A stretch of 64,000 bases of DNA, taken from positions 1 to 64,000 of the forward strand of contig DATAZU010000035.1 of the NCBI GenBank assembly GCA_036271875.1. The letters run 5' to 3'. The DNA comes from Galbitalea sp036271875. Lineage in GTDB: Bacteria > Actinomycetota > Actinomycetes > Actinomycetales > Microbacteriaceae. Numbering within the stretch: the first letter of the stretch is position 1; each line of letters begins with the position of its first letter. The notes beneath the pieces are model-generated. The model saw only the letters and a program-made list of their open reading frames with translations, made no database searches and was not told where the DNA came from. Shown piece after piece: positions 32,160 through 41,874 of the stretch. Position numbers and translations under genes: made by a program.

Positions 32160-35100
32160 TCGACACCGCCGGAACCCGGTGGATTGAGTGCGGAGTCGTG
32201 GCGCCGCTCCACGACGTCACGTCTCGAAGGCCAATGAACTCGGCAAGCGCCATGCCAGCGGCTGCCTGCCGGATGCGCTCACGGAAACCCTCAAGCTGCT
32301 CGGGATCGAGCGGAGCCTGGTTGCCCTCGCGGTACAGCTTCGATTTGACGCCCTTCCTAACGAACAGCAGCTTCGCGCCGCCGGAGTGGTGCGCACCCAG
32401 CTGCTCGAGTGCATCGTCGAGTTTTCCCTCTGCATAGGCAAGCTGGTAGACGCCAAGCTGCGGATGTTCGTTGAGCCGATCCTGGTTCGTTATGGGAGCG
32501 CCGGTCTTAAGATCGACGATGACAACGGAACCATCCGCGGAGCGCTCGACCCGGTCAATCGATCCGTTGACCTCGGCCGGACCGATCTCCAGGGTGAACC
32601 GCCGCTCGGCACCAACCAGTTGCTTGCCGTCGCGATCGAAGTCGGCGAGGTATTCGGCGATGCCGGCGGCCAAGGTGCGTGCCGTGCGCTTCTGGGCCTC
32701 GGCCAGCCAGTCCGATTCGAACAGCAGCTCGGCAAAACGCGATTCGACCGCCCTCCACAGGCTGTCGATGCTCGGGTCGGTTGCCGTCTCCATGGCCCAG
32801 TGCAGGATGGTGCCAAGCCCCATCGCCGGCGACCCCTCGCTGCCAGCGATGGAGTCGAGAAACCAGTCGAGCGGAGACTGCTCGAAGTTCTCAAGCTGAG
32901 ACGGCGACACCGGGATGCGCTCGTCATCCCGATAGAGAGGTTCATCGGTCGACGGCTCGATGAGTCCATGCCAGTCGGCCGGATCGGCGCCCGGCACGCG
33001 CTCCGCAGCCAGTCGTGCCAGCGCGGATGCCGCAGCCGTCGACCCGTCGAGACGGATCGGCGATACCAGCTCGCGTCGAAGGCGGCCGGTGAGACCGCGA
33101 AGAGACATTGGTGGAAGCAGAGTCGTGTCGATGGACTTCGTCGACTCAGGCAGAAGGTTCAGGAACACGCTCGCCGACTCGTCGTCGTTCGCGACCGCCG
33201 ACACCACGACCTGGGAACGCGCGCGCGACACCGCGAGAGCGAACATCCGCAACTCGTCATCGAGCACCAGCTTGCGTTCGTCGATAGTTGCCGTGTCGAT
33301 GCCGGTTGCCGCTCGCACGAGTTCCTGCCCGCCGAGCAGAGAACCCCGGAGACGACGGTTTGGCCACGCGCCATCCTGAAGTCCCGCGACGACGACGGTG
33401 TCGAACTCGAGCCCAACGACGCCGGAAGGAGTCGTTACGAGAACCGATTCTTCGAGCGGTTGGGGTGTGAGTGTGTCTTCCGGTACATCGGCGTCGAGCA
33501 CGGCATCCAGGAACAGCTTCGGATCGTCATCGGGACGGCGCTCGACGAAGCGCTTGGCTGCGGTGAACAGTGCAAGGATCCCGTCAAGGTTCGTGTTTGC
33601 CTCGGCCGCGAGAATGCCGCTGCCGAGCGCCTGCTCGAGCCAGATCGGAGCGAGACCGCTGCGCTCCCAGGCGAGCCACAGCAGCTCCTCGATCGTCGAC
33701 CCATCCGCCGCTGCACGCAGCTCAGCAAGGGATGTCGCCAGCTTCTCTGCACTGCGGCCGATGCGGTGATCGATGGTTGCGAACCGGCCGGGGGCTTCGA
33801 GCGCTTCCACGAGAAGCAGGTCGCTCGGACGATTGCCGTCGCCCGCGAGCTCCTCGGCTCGCAGCGCGAGCCGCAGGCGACGAAGCGCAAGCCGGTCAAT
33901 TCCACCGAACGGCGACGTGAGCAACTCGACGGCAAGCGCCGGACTCATGGCGGTGCGCCCGGTGCCGACATCGACCAGGGTGAGAAGCGAGCGTGCAGCT
34001 CGATCGTCGCGCAGCGCAGTCGTGCCGACCGAGGTTCGCGCGGGTACCTCGGCGAGAGCGAGTGCTCGACGAACGCCCGCGGTCTGCGCTCCACTGCGCA
34101 GGACGACGGCCATCTCACTCCATGGGACGCCATGCAGCAGGTGCCGCTCCCTCAGCTGGCGAGCAATCGCGGTCAACTGTCGCCCGGGAGTGAGAGTGAT
34201 GACCTGAGCGAGCGGTCGATCGCTATCGGATACCGCAGCAGTCGCGCGACGCTGCGACCCGGCCGCGGCGGTGCCGATGCGCTCGGTAATTGCCGAGGTG
34301 AACCCGCGAAGCACTGGTCCCTGGCGATGAACCGATTCGAGGACGAGACTGCGCACGGCGGGGTCGTCGAGCACGGCACCGAGGCGCCCCAGCGCATCCG
34401 GTTCGCCGCCCCGAAACGCGTTGGCCGCGACATCCGGATCGCCGAACGCGACGATTGCAATCCCCCGGCGGTGCAGTGCTCGCAGGATGCCGAGGGTGGA
34501 TTCCGTCGCCTCCTGAAGGTCATCGATCACCACCAGCCGCAGGCTTTCGACTCGTTCTCCCGGGGTGTCCCCGTCAATCGCTGCGATCGCGAACCGACCG
34601 AATTCCGCCGCGTCGTAGTGACTCGGACGGGACGCGCCGACAACCGCGAGGTACTCGTCGACGAAGTCGGCGACAGCGGCCCACTCGGGGTGGGCCGTAT
34701 CCATGGCCAACATCCGCAGGCGGTCCGTGGTCACGCCGTACTCGGTCGCGCGCATCATGAAGTCGCGCAGCTCGGTACGGAATCCGCGGAGTCGACGAAC
34801 TTCGGGCCCGAGTTCATCGGGCCAGGTCGCCCCGATGCCCTCCTCGATGTCGCCCTCGAGCAGGCTCGCGATGTCGACGTCCTGGTCGCCACCCGTGACC
34901 AGTCGCGGCGCCTCACTTCCCTCGGCGCGGAACGCGTTGCCGACGATCTCGAACGCGAGGGAATTAACGGTGCGCGCAAGCGGGCCGTTGGTCGCACTCT
35001 GCCTTCCGCCGGCGGCGAGCCGCAGCGCAAGGCGGTCGCGCAGCCGGGTGGCGGATGCGCGCGTCGGAGTGAGCACGACGAGCTGGTCGGGAGACCAGCC

Positions 35101-35286
35101 GCGGTTCAGCACGCGGTCGGCGACAAGCTCGATGATTGTGGTGGTTTTGCCCGAACCCGGCGCCCCGAGAACCGCAGCCGACTCGACGTCCGCGAGGCCG
35201 ACGACCGCGAGCTGGCTGGCATCCAGAGTTGGCGGTGGGACGACGGCGTCGGCTTTCGCCGCGCGCTCGAATCCCAGGATGGCCAC
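32152..35286 (-). CDS. adnA: AdnA-like helicase-nuclease subunit
   Basis: A 1044-residue first subunit of the AdnAB complex. Motif I is VLGAPGSGKTTT (about residues 39-50), motif II region reads LVVIDDLQEATESTL, motif V VVGLEFDTVVVAGL and motif VI ALAVSRARSQVVVS. The C-terminal nuclease has NGSIDRVERS, VVIVDLKTGAP and QLGVYQLAYAEG. It is the promoter-proximal gene of the adnA-adnB pair. In mycobacteria the AdnB motor does most of the translocation and both nucleases cut; the same division is assumed here. A very long antisense open frame covers it but is a GC-bias shadow. Confidence 0.9.
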   Translation of the reverse strand: MAILGFERAAKADAVVPPPTLDASQLAVVGLADVESAAVLGAPGSGKTTTIIELVADRVLNRGWSPDQLVVLTPTRASATRLRDRLALRLAAGGRQSATNGPLARTVNSLAFEIVGNAFRAEGSEAPRLVTGGDQDVDIASLLEGDIEEGIGATWPDELGPEVRRLRGFRTELRDFMMRATEYGVTTDRLRMLAMDTAHPEWAAVADFVDEYLAVVGASRPSHYDAAEFGRFAIAAIDGDTPGERVESLRLVVIDDLQEATESTLGILRALHRRGIAIVAFGDPDVAANAFRGGEPDALGRLGAVLDDPAVRSLVLESVHRQGPVLRGFTSAITERIGTAAAGSQRRATAAVSDSDRPLAQVITLTPGRQLTAIARQLRERHLLHGVPWSEMAVVLRSGAQTAGVRRALALAEVPARTSVGTTALRDDRAARSLLTLVDVGTGRTAMSPALAVELLTSPFGGIDRLALRRLRLALRAEELAGDGNRPSDLLLVEALEAPGRFATIDHRIGRSAEKLATSLAELRAAADGSTIEELLWLAWERSGLAPIWLEQALGSGILAAEANTNLDGILALFTAAKRFVERRPDDDPKLFLDAVLDADVPEDTLTPQPLEESVLVTTPSGVVGLEFDTVVVAGLQDGAWPNRRLRGSLLGGQELVRAATGIDTATIDERKLVLDDELRMFALAVSRARSQVVVSAVANDDESASVFLNLLPESTKSIDTTLLPPMSLRGLTGRLRRELVSPIRLDGSTAAASALARLAAERVPGADPADWHGLIEPSTDEPLYRDDERIPVSPSQLENFEQSPLDWFLDSIAGSEGSPAMGLGTILHWAMETATDPSIDSLWRAVESRFAELLFESDWLAEAQKRTARTLAAGIAEYLADFDRDGKQLVGAERRFTLEIGPAEVNGSIDRVERSADGSVVIVDLKTGAPITNQDRLNEHPQLGVYQLAYAEGKLDDALEQLGAHHSGGAKLLFVRKGVKSKLYREGNQAPLDPEQLEGFRERIRQAAAGMALAEFIGLRDVTSWSGATTPHSIHRVPAVSSD

Positions 35287-35396
35287 CTAAGCAAAGCTAG
35301 TGGAGGGTGCGGACATCGTGTCCGCCGACATCCGGCCCGTTCTGCCAACAGAGAACCGTCGAGACGGCGAAACGCGAACTGTCGTAATCTGAACGC

Positions 35397-35621
35397 GTGG
35401 ACATTCGAATTGGCATCCTGAACAGCCCCCGCGAGATCAACTTTGAGACGGCGCAGACCGCTGCGGACGTCGAGAAGATTGTGGCGGCGGCCCTCGACTC
35501 CGACGCCAAGTTCGTTCGACTCACGGACGACAAAGACAAGGTGTACATCATCCCGACTGCGTCCTTCGGATATATCGAGGTCGGTTCCGAGATCTCCCGT
35601 CGCGTTGGGTTCGTGGCTTAG
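35397..35621 (+). CDS. DUF3107 protein
   Basis: A 74-residue conserved actinobacterial protein of unknown role (DUF3107, TB9.4 type). It begins GTG with MDIRIGILNSPREINFET and ends with SFGYIEVGSEISRRVGF, the standard signature; length is normal. Divergent from adnA and 2 nt before a small membrane-protein gene, so the two are probably cotranscribed. Confidence 0.9.
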   Translation: MDIRIGILNSPREINFETAQTAADVEKIVAAALDSDAKFVRLTDDKDKVYIIPTASFGYIEVGSEISRRVGFVA

Positions 35622-35623
35622 CC

Positions 35624-35914
35624 ATGGAACTGCTCTTCGTCACTCTGATCGCGTTCTGCATCGGCCTGCTCGGCCGGTACGCGCTGCCCGGCCGTGAGAC
35701 CTACGGTGTCGCGCTCATCCCCTCGATCGCCGCGGTCGTGACCGCGATCGTGTGGGTCGCCCTCACCTGGCTCGGCTGGAAATTCGACGGCGGCTGGATC
35801 TGGGTCGTCAGCCTCGTCGCAGCCGCGGTGGTATCACTCGTGCTCGTCCTCGTCCTGCCGCGGGTACGCCGCACCAACGATGACGAGTTGCTGCAGAAGC
35901 TCTCGCGCGCCTAG
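35624..35914 (+). CDS. Small three-TM membrane protein
   Basis: A 96-residue protein with hydrophobic segments at about residues 2-17, 28-49 and 56-77 and a charged cytosolic tail (VRRTNDDELLQKLSRA). It follows DUF3107 by 2 nt and is followed by a long hairpin. No family name known to me; occurs next to DUF3107 in related genomes as far as I recall. Confidence 0.75.
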   Translation: MELLFVTLIAFCIGLLGRYALPGRETYGVALIPSIAAVVTAIVWVALTWLGWKFDGGWIWVVSLVAAAVVSLVLVLVLPRVRRTNDDELLQKLSRA

Positions 35915-35916
35915 TA

Positions 35917-36002
35917 GCTGCGCGGTTGCGCGAGTTGCCCACTTCGGCGGCATTATCGCGCTCTAATACAACCGAAGCGGGCAACTCGCGCAACCGCGCA
36001 GC
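35917..36002. terminator. Bidirectional hairpin between convergent genes
   Basis: A 24-bp perfect outer stem (35917-35940 with 35979-36002), one mismatch, then a further 6-bp stem (CTTCGG/CCGAAG). The apical part is AT-rich. It fills the whole space between the small membrane-protein gene and the ferritin-like gene and can act on both strands. Confidence 0.8.
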
Positions 36003-36004
36003 CC

Positions 36005-36754
36005 CTAGGCCGTGAGACCGAGCGCATCCATCCGTCGCGTGTGCGCCGCGATGAGTTCCGTGAAGACCGGCTCAATTCGGGCCTCATCAGAGTCGTGATT
36101 CTCCGTCGAGCGCAACATCCCGCGCGCGAGCAGCATGGTGTCGCCCACCAGCCGACGCCCCCACATCGCAAGCCGTGCCCCGAGTCGCGGATTCTTTTCG
36201 ATCGCCGCGAGTAACTCCGCCGCGATGACGCTCTCGCCCGTGTCGGCGGCGAGGATGTCGACGATCCGTGCACCGGCAACCCCGGCAAGCCCGGGAGCGA
36301 GTCGGACGAGAAAGTCGTCGAGAAATCCGGAGGTCAGGTAGCAGCTCGTCACCGACTCGTACCAGTCGTTGCCCTGGGTTATCCGCTGGAACGCGTCGAT
36401 CTCCGCTACAAAGGGCTGCATGGTCTGCGCGGCATCGGAACCGTGTCGCTCGATCTCTGCGACCAGCTCTTCGTGCTTGGTGAGCGCGAGGCCCGCTACC
36501 CGGCTCAGCGCCGACTTGGCCTCGGTCGTCGGTGCGGAACGCACGACACGACTCAGGTTCTCAAAGATCGCGAGTTGCAGATACGCGGACTTGCCGAGGA
36601 ACGTGGTCAGATCCGGCGTGAGGGTAACGAGGTCGACCTTCGTGGATGTCGTCTGGGCCGCCTGCCGGGGGCGGAGCCGTGGTGCCTCTACCCGCTTTGC
36701 TCCGCGTCGGAACCAATTCGCCACACGCCCAAGTTTAGGCGGCTTAGGTCTCAC
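36005..36754 (-). CDS. Ferritin-like-fold protein (MiaE-like)
   Basis: A 249-residue protein with a ferritin-like four-helix region (about 40-235). It belongs to the actinobacterial family labelled ferritin-like fold-containing or tRNA-hydroxylase MiaE-like (Rv3210c type). Expected iron ligands lie in helices with LAIFENLSRVV, ALTKHEELVAEIERHG (a K-H-E-E block fitting an EXXH-like site) and ADTGESVIAAELLAAIE. The GTG start at 36754 precedes a basic leader. Enzyme activity is not demonstrated for this subfamily. Convergent with the small membrane-protein gene. Confidence 0.8.
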   Translation of the reverse strand: MRPKPPKLGRVANWFRRGAKRVEAPRLRPRQAAQTTSTKVDLVTLTPDLTTFLGKSAYLQLAIFENLSRVVRSAPTTEAKSALSRVAGLALTKHEELVAEIERHGSDAAQTMQPFVAEIDAFQRITQGNDWYESVTSCYLTSGFLDDFLVRLAPGLAGVAGARIVDILAADTGESVIAAELLAAIEKNPRLGARLAMWGRRLVGDTMLLARGMLRSTENHDSDEARIEPVFTELIAAHTRRMDALGLTA

Positions 36755-36923
36755 GACCGCCCGGAGGGAGTTCCGACACGGTGCGGCAGCAACGTCTACC
36801 TGGCCTGACCAGCTAAACTAGTCTCGCAGCTCCCCAATTCTGGTGGGAGCGATTCGCGCCCTATGTCAAACCGGGCGCACTCGACACCGCTGACACACGT
36901 CGGCTGACAGGGCAATTTAAGCT

Positions 36924-38360
36924 GTGACTTCAGACAATATTGAGACCTTCGCAGACTTGGGCATCGAACAGGACATGGTCGATGCTCTCGCGACCAAAGG
37001 CATCATCGAACCGTTCCCCATCCAGGAACAGACCATCCCGCTCGGACTCTCCGGGCAGGACATCATCGGGCAGGCAAAGACCGGAACCGGCAAAACACTC
37101 GGCTTCGGACTCCCCCTGCTGCAGGCACTCGGAACTAATCCGGAACCCGGCGTAAAGGCGCTCGTTGTCGTCCCCACTCGCGAGCTGTGCGTGCAGGTGG
37201 CGGAGGACCTCGTGCTCGCCGCATCCAACCGCGCTACCAAGGTCGTCGCAATCTACGGCGGCAAGGCGTACGAGGGCCAGGTCGCGGAACTCAAGGATGG
37301 CGCCCAGGTCGTCGTCGGCACGCCGGGCCGCCTGCTCGACCTCGCATCCCAGCGAATGCTGTCGCTCAAGGACGTCAAGGTCATGGTGCTCGATGAGGCA
37401 GACAAGATGCTCGACCTCGGCTTCCTGGCCGACATCGAGAAGCTGTTCGCGCAGACCAGTCCGACCCGCCACACGATGCTGTTCTCGGCGACCATGCCGG
37501 GCCCGATCGTTGCCCTGGCTCGCCGGTTCATGAACCGGCCCATCCACATCCGTGCAACGGACCCGGATGAGGGCCTCACGCAAGCGAACATCAAGCACGT
37601 CGTTTACCGCGCTCACGCGCTGGACAAGGACGAGGTCATCGCGCGCATCCTGCAGGCCGAGGGGCGCGGCAAGACCGTCGTTTTCACGCGCACCAAGCGC
37701 GCCGCCGCGAAGCTCGTCGAAGAACTCAACGATCGCGGCTTCAATGCCGCAGCGGTTCACGGCGACCTCAACCAGGAGCAGCGCGAGCGCGCCATGGCCG
37801 CGTTCAAGGCGGGCAAAAAGGACATCCTGATCGCAACGGATGTCGCGGCGCGAGGTATCGACGTCAACGACGTCACCCACGTGATCAACCACACCATCCC
37901 GGATGACCACGACACCTACCTGCACCGCGCCGGGCGAACCGGCCGCGCGGGCAAGACCGGCATCGCCGTGACGTTTGTCGACTGGGACGACATGCACAAG
38001 TGGTCGCTCATCAATCGCGCGCTCGACATGGGCCAGCCCGAGCCGGTCGAGACATACTCGTCTTCTCCGCACCTCTACACCGACCTCGATATTCCTGCCG
38101 GATCGAAGGGTCGACTGAAGCCGAGTCCCGCCCCCAAGGTCGAGGTGGCCGCATCCCGTCCGCCGCGCGAGCATTCCGGCGATCGACAGCGCACGCGCAC
38201 GCGAGGTGCGTCGAATCACCCAACGACTCCGGAACAGCGGGCGCACGAGTCCGGTGCCCCGGGTGCGGGCACTCACGACGGCGCCGCACCGGCACGTCGC
38301 CGCAACCGCACGCGTCGTCGCCCGTCAGGTGGCGGAAGCGCGACGCCTCCCGTCGCCTGA
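36924..38360 (+). CDS. DEAD-box RNA helicase (RhlE-like)
   Basis: A 478-residue ATP-dependent RNA helicase. Q motif (FPIQEQTIP), motif I (AKTGTGKT), Ia (VVPTRELCVQV), Ib (TPGRLLD), II (VLDEADKMLDLGF), III (SAT), and the C-terminal domain with VFTRTKRAAAKLVEEL, IATDVAARGIDV and HRAGRTGRAGKTG are all present. The last 100 residues are a basic, disordered, R/P-rich RNA-binding tail. GTG start. A 170-base upstream space suggests its own promoter and leader. Likely role in ribosome assembly or RNA decay at low temperature. Confidence 0.93.
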   Translation: MTSDNIETFADLGIEQDMVDALATKGIIEPFPIQEQTIPLGLSGQDIIGQAKTGTGKTLGFGLPLLQALGTNPEPGVKALVVVPTRELCVQVAEDLVLAASNRATKVVAIYGGKAYEGQVAELKDGAQVVVGTPGRLLDLASQRMLSLKDVKVMVLDEADKMLDLGFLADIEKLFAQTSPTRHTMLFSATMPGPIVALARRFMNRPIHIRATDPDEGLTQANIKHVVYRAHALDKDEVIARILQAEGRGKTVVFTRTKRAAAKLVEELNDRGFNAAAVHGDLNQEQRERAMAAFKAGKKDILIATDVAARGIDVNDVTHVINHTIPDDHDTYLHRAGRTGRAGKTGIAVTFVDWDDMHKWSLINRALDMGQPEPVETYSSSPHLYTDLDIPAGSKGRLKPSPAPKVEVAASRPPREHSGDRQRTRTRGASNHPTTPEQRAHESGAPGAGTHDGAAPARRRNRTRRRPSGGGSATPPVA

Positions 38361-38369
38361 TCTATCCCG

Positions 38370-38437
38370 TTGCGGGCGGAGAAGCTGCGTCCGGCGAGGG
38401 CTCTAGCTCCGCCCCGGGCGAGTATCTCCGCCCGCAA
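38370..38437. terminator. Hairpin between convergent helicase and PHP genes
   Basis: A 13-bp perfect stem (TTGCGGGCGGAGA, 38370-38382, with 38425-38437) encloses a smaller G/C-rich inner inverted repeat. Position between two convergent stops supports a bidirectional terminator. Confidence 0.65.
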
Positions 38438-38448
38438 GGTTGCAAAAG

Positions 38449-39300
38449 CTAAGAGGGGTGGCTGCCGGTGCCTGCGGCTAGCAGGCGCTCGAATACGGCC
38501 GGCTCGGTGCTGTTCTCCGCGAGGCGGTTGGGCTTTCCCTCACCGTGGTAATCGCTCGACCCCGTGATCTGCAGATCGAACTTGCGCGCAAGCTCGATCA
38601 GCCAGATGCGCCCGTCTTCGGTGTTGTCGCGGTGGTAGACCTCGAGTCCCCATAGCCCCGCATTCTTGAGATCCCCGATCGCTCGATCCTCGAGCGCTCG
38701 ATACTTGCCGTGCGTTGCCGGATGTGCGAGCACCGGCACTCCCCCGGCGGCCACGATCATCCGCACCCCGTCGAGCGGTGACGGCGCGTAGTACTTCTCG
38801 TAGTAGCCGCTCTTCCAGTGCAGGATCGTCTGGAACGCCGCGCTCCGGTCTGGCACATCGCCGTTGGCAACGAGAGCGTCGGCGATGTGCGGGCGACCAA
38901 TCGTGCCGCCGTCAACGGACTGGGCCAGCACGTCGGCCCAGGTAATGCCGTAGTCCTTCGAGATGTGCTCGACGATGCGCTCGGCCCGGTTCATCCGCCC
39001 GTCGCGGATCTTGGCTGTCTCGGCAACGATGCCGGGATTGGCCGGGTCGAACAGGTAGGCAAGCATGTGCACACTCGCCGGACCGTAGTTGGTGCTGAGC
39101 TCCATTCCCGGGATGACTATCAGCCCGGTGCCCTCCGCCGCCGCGAAGGCTTCATCCCAGCCCGCCGTCGAGTCATGGTCGGTGAGCGCGACGGCGCGAA
39201 GGTGTTCGGCAACAGCGGCATCGACCAATTCGGCAGGAGTCTCAGTGCCATCCGAGACACTGCTGTGAGTGTGCAGATCGATCGCACCGCTTTGGGGCAT
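38449..39300 (-). CDS. PHP-domain phosphoesterase
   Basis: A 283-residue PHP protein. Metal-binding motifs are IDLHTHSSVSDGTE (motif 1), ALTDHDSTAGWDEA (motif 2), a mid-protein PVLAHPATHGKYR, and GSSDYHGEGKPN near the C terminus. It matches the family including E. coli RnaAM/TrpH (3',5'-nucleotide or RNA 5' exonuclease activity). Cytosolic. Divergent from the membrane EEP-family gene by 32 nt. Exact substrate unknown. Confidence 0.88.
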   Translation of the reverse strand: MPQSGAIDLHTHSSVSDGTETPAELVDAAVAEHLRAVALTDHDSTAGWDEAFAAAEGTGLIVIPGMELSTNYGPASVHMLAYLFDPANPGIVAETAKIRDGRMNRAERIVEHISKDYGITWADVLAQSVDGGTIGRPHIADALVANGDVPDRSAAFQTILHWKSGYYEKYYAPSPLDGVRMIVAAGGVPVLAHPATHGKYRALEDRAIGDLKNAGLWGLEVYHRDNTEDGRIWLIELARKFDLQITGSSDYHGEGKPNRLAENSTEPAVFERLLAAGTGSHPS

Positions 39301-39332
39301 CCTGCAATCGTATTCGTTAGGCTGCCCGAGCC

Positions 39333-40346
39333 ATGATTCGGAAGATTCTCGCAGCGATCCTGCTCCTGGTGGCCGCGGCCATCCTGCTCGTTGCGCTCTG
39401 GCCCCAGCTATTCAGCCTGCAGTCGACGCCCGTGATCGCACAGGTCGTGTCTCTTCGCGGTCTGGATGTGGCGATCGCGCTCGCCCTTGTGATTGTGTTC
39501 GGGCTTCTCGCTTTGGGCTGGCGCAGTGCGCGCCGTTTTCTCGGCTCGCTCGTTCTTCTTCTGATCGTGTTCTGCCTGCTCAGCATCGCGATCCTAAGCA
39601 CCCGTGGATTCGGCGGCGGCGGAACCGTGGCGAAGACGTCCGGCGACGTCACGGTGCTGTCTTGGAATACCAAGGGCGATGCACCCGGCGTCGAGGAGAT
39701 CGCGAAGCTCGCGCTCGCCGAACACGCCGACGTCATCGCGCTTCCCGAGACGACCCAGGACACCGGATACCAGGTCTCGCTCGCCATGAAGGCGGCCGGG
39801 CATCCGATGTGGGTACTGTCTGGAACACACGGCACCGTCTATCAGTCGCATGCGACGACACTGCTCATCAGTGCATCGCTTGGCGAATACCGGGCGGTAG
39901 ACACCGAGGGCGACACGTCCGTACTCGCATCCGTGATCGCCAAGCCCGTGGATGGGTCGGGGCCGACGATCATCGCGGTGCACGCGGTCTCGCCGAAGCC
40001 CGAGGAGATGCGTAACTGGCGCGCCGACCTCGAGTTCCTCGCCGGGCGCTGTTCCGGCAGCAACCTGATCATGGCGGGCGATTTCAACTCAACCCTCGAT
40101 GAGTTGTCATCCCTGAGCACCAAGTCGGGTGCCGACTTTGGCGAATGCACGGATGCCGGATACGCCACGAAGTCCGCCGCGATCGGCAGCTGGCCGACAA
40201 ACCTTCCCACCCTGCTTGGCGCACAGATCGATCATGTGCTCTACACGTCGGGGTGGCACGCGATCTCGTTCCAGGTGATCCAGAGCGAGGACCTCGCGGG
40301 GAGCGACCACCGGCCGATCCTCACCGTGCTGGCACCGGGCAAATAG
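39333..40346 (+). CDS. Membrane-anchored endonuclease/exonuclease/phosphatase-family protein
   Basis: A 337-residue protein. Three N-terminal membrane helices (about 1-20, 35-60, 68-90; for example AILLLVAAAILLVALWP) are followed by an EEP-fold domain (about 105-335) with SWNTKGD, ALPETTQDTGYQ (metal Glu), VHAVSP, MAGDFNSTLDELS and the terminal GSDHRPILTVL. The catalytic domain should lie outside the cytoplasm. Related proteins are often simply called endonuclease/exonuclease/phosphatase; a phosphodiester or phospholipid substrate is possible. Confidence 0.87.
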   Translation: MIRKILAAILLLVAAAILLVALWPQLFSLQSTPVIAQVVSLRGLDVAIALALVIVFGLLALGWRSARRFLGSLVLLLIVFCLLSIAILSTRGFGGGGTVAKTSGDVTVLSWNTKGDAPGVEEIAKLALAEHADVIALPETTQDTGYQVSLAMKAAGHPMWVLSGTHGTVYQSHATTLLISASLGEYRAVDTEGDTSVLASVIAKPVDGSGPTIIAVHAVSPKPEEMRNWRADLEFLAGRCSGSNLIMAGDFNSTLDELSSLSTKSGADFGECTDAGYATKSAAIGSWPTNLPTLLGAQIDHVLYTSGWHAISFQVIQSEDLAGSDHRPILTVLAPGK

Positions 40347-40378
40347 CGCCCGACCGACGAGAGAGGGACAATAGCTGC

Positions 40379-41866
40379 ATGGCCAAGATCTCCGATGGCG
40401 CCGCAGCCAAAGCTCCGCGCGCGACCTCAAATCGCTCGACAACACCCACGTCGGACGCGTTCAAGCGGTACATCGCAAGCAACTGGGCGGAACGCCCGGA
40501 TGTCAAACCTAGGCCCCGCGAGCAGGCGGCGTTTGCCGCGGCGCGGCGCGCATCCCTCTCCGCCAAGTTCCCGGGCAAGCGTCTGATCATCCCGGCGGGC
40601 GGCGCAAAAGTGCGCTCCAACGACACCGACTACGCGTATCGGGCGCACTCCGCCTTCGCGCACCTGACCGCATGGGGATCGGACACCGTGCCGGCGAGCG
40701 TGCTCGTCCTTGAGCCGACCGCGAGCGGCCACGAGGCCACGCTGTACTTCCGCAAGCCTGCCGGCCGCACATCAAGCGAGTTCTACACGAATCCCGAGAT
40801 CGGCGAGTTCTGGGTCGGGCCGCGTCCAACCCTCGGACACGTCGCTGCTGACCTCGGAGTCGTGACGGCCGACCTGAGCGAATTCACCACGGTCGTCGAC
40901 ACGATCGATGCAAACACGCTGATCGTTCGTGAGGCGGATCGTGACCTCACCGATTCCGTTGATGGTCGCCGCCTGCTCGCCGCCGACACCGAATTTCTCG
41001 AGACGCCGGGAGACGAAGAGCTGGCGCGCGAACTGTCGGAAATGCGCCTGGTCAAGGATTCATACGAGATCGAGCAGATGCGCGAGGCGGTTGCCGCGAC
41101 CCAGCAGGGATTCGATGACATCGTCGGCGACCTGCCGGGCATCGTCGCTCACCGGCGCGGTGAGCGCCTGGTCGAGGGCACGTTCAATCGTCGTGCTCGT
41201 GCCGAGGGAAACACGGTTGGCTACGAGACGATCGCGGCGAGTGGGCCGCACGCCTGCATCCTGCACTGGATCACGAACGATGGTCCGGTCGTGCCGGGAG
41301 ACCTCATCCTGATCGACGCCGGAATCGAACTCGACTCGCTCTACACGGCTGATATCACGCGCACGCTACCGGTGAACGGAACGTTTACCGACGTGCAACG
41401 TCGCGTCTACGAGGCCGTGCGCGAAGCCGCGGATGCCGCCTTCGCCATCGTGCGGCCGGGCATCCGGTTCCGCGAGGTGCACGCCGAGGCCATGAAGGTG
41501 ATTGCCGCGAAGACCGCGGAGTGGGGGCTGCTTCCGGTCAGCGCCTCGGAGTCACTCGAGCCCGACCAGCAGTTCCATCGCAGGTACATGGTGCACGGCA
41601 CGAGTCACCACCTGGGAATCGACGTGCACGACTGCGCGCAAGCTCGTCGCGACCTCTACGCCGACGGCGAGCTTGAGGCCGGCATGGTCTTCACAATCGA
41701 GCCCGGGCTTTACTTCCAGCCGGACGATCTGACCGTGCCCGAGGAATACCGCGGAATCGGCGTGCGCATCGAGGACAACATCGTCGTTACCGACTCCGGT
41801 GCCGAGAACCTGTCGATCGGCATCCCGCGCACCGCAGACGACGTAGAGGCCTGGCTCGCCCGCTAG
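40379..41866 (+). CDS. pepP: Aminopeptidase P (Xaa-Pro aminopeptidase, M24B)
   Basis: A 495-residue metallopeptidase that removes an N-terminal residue before proline. The ATG at 40379 (MAKISDGAAAKAPRA) is 32 nt after the previous gene. An N-terminal AMP_N domain (about 65-200) is followed by the pita-bread domain with ligands: IDAGIELDSLYTADITRT (two Asp), VHGTSHHLGIDVHD (His), FTIEPGLYF (Glu) and GVRIEDNIVVT (Glu). Length is typical of the actinobacterial form. A long hairpin follows. Confidence 0.92.
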   Translation: MAKISDGAAAKAPRATSNRSTTPTSDAFKRYIASNWAERPDVKPRPREQAAFAAARRASLSAKFPGKRLIIPAGGAKVRSNDTDYAYRAHSAFAHLTAWGSDTVPASVLVLEPTASGHEATLYFRKPAGRTSSEFYTNPEIGEFWVGPRPTLGHVAADLGVVTADLSEFTTVVDTIDANTLIVREADRDLTDSVDGRRLLAADTEFLETPGDEELARELSEMRLVKDSYEIEQMREAVAATQQGFDDIVGDLPGIVAHRRGERLVEGTFNRRARAEGNTVGYETIAASGPHACILHWITNDGPVVPGDLILIDAGIELDSLYTADITRTLPVNGTFTDVQRRVYEAVREAADAAFAIVRPGIRFREVHAEAMKVIAAKTAEWGLLPVSASESLEPDQQFHRRYMVHGTSHHLGIDVHDCAQARRDLYADGELEAGMVFTIEPGLYFQPDDLTVPEEYRGIGVRIEDNIVVTDSGAENLSIGIPRTADDVEAWLAR

Positions 41867-41874
41867 CCCAAACT

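Noticed and set aside
32188..35421. A 1077-codon open frame on the plus strand opposite adnA
   Set aside because: It is fully antisense to a gene with complete helicase and nuclease motifs; its product is rich in Arg and Gly with no domains. Such long shadows are expected from third-position GC bias.
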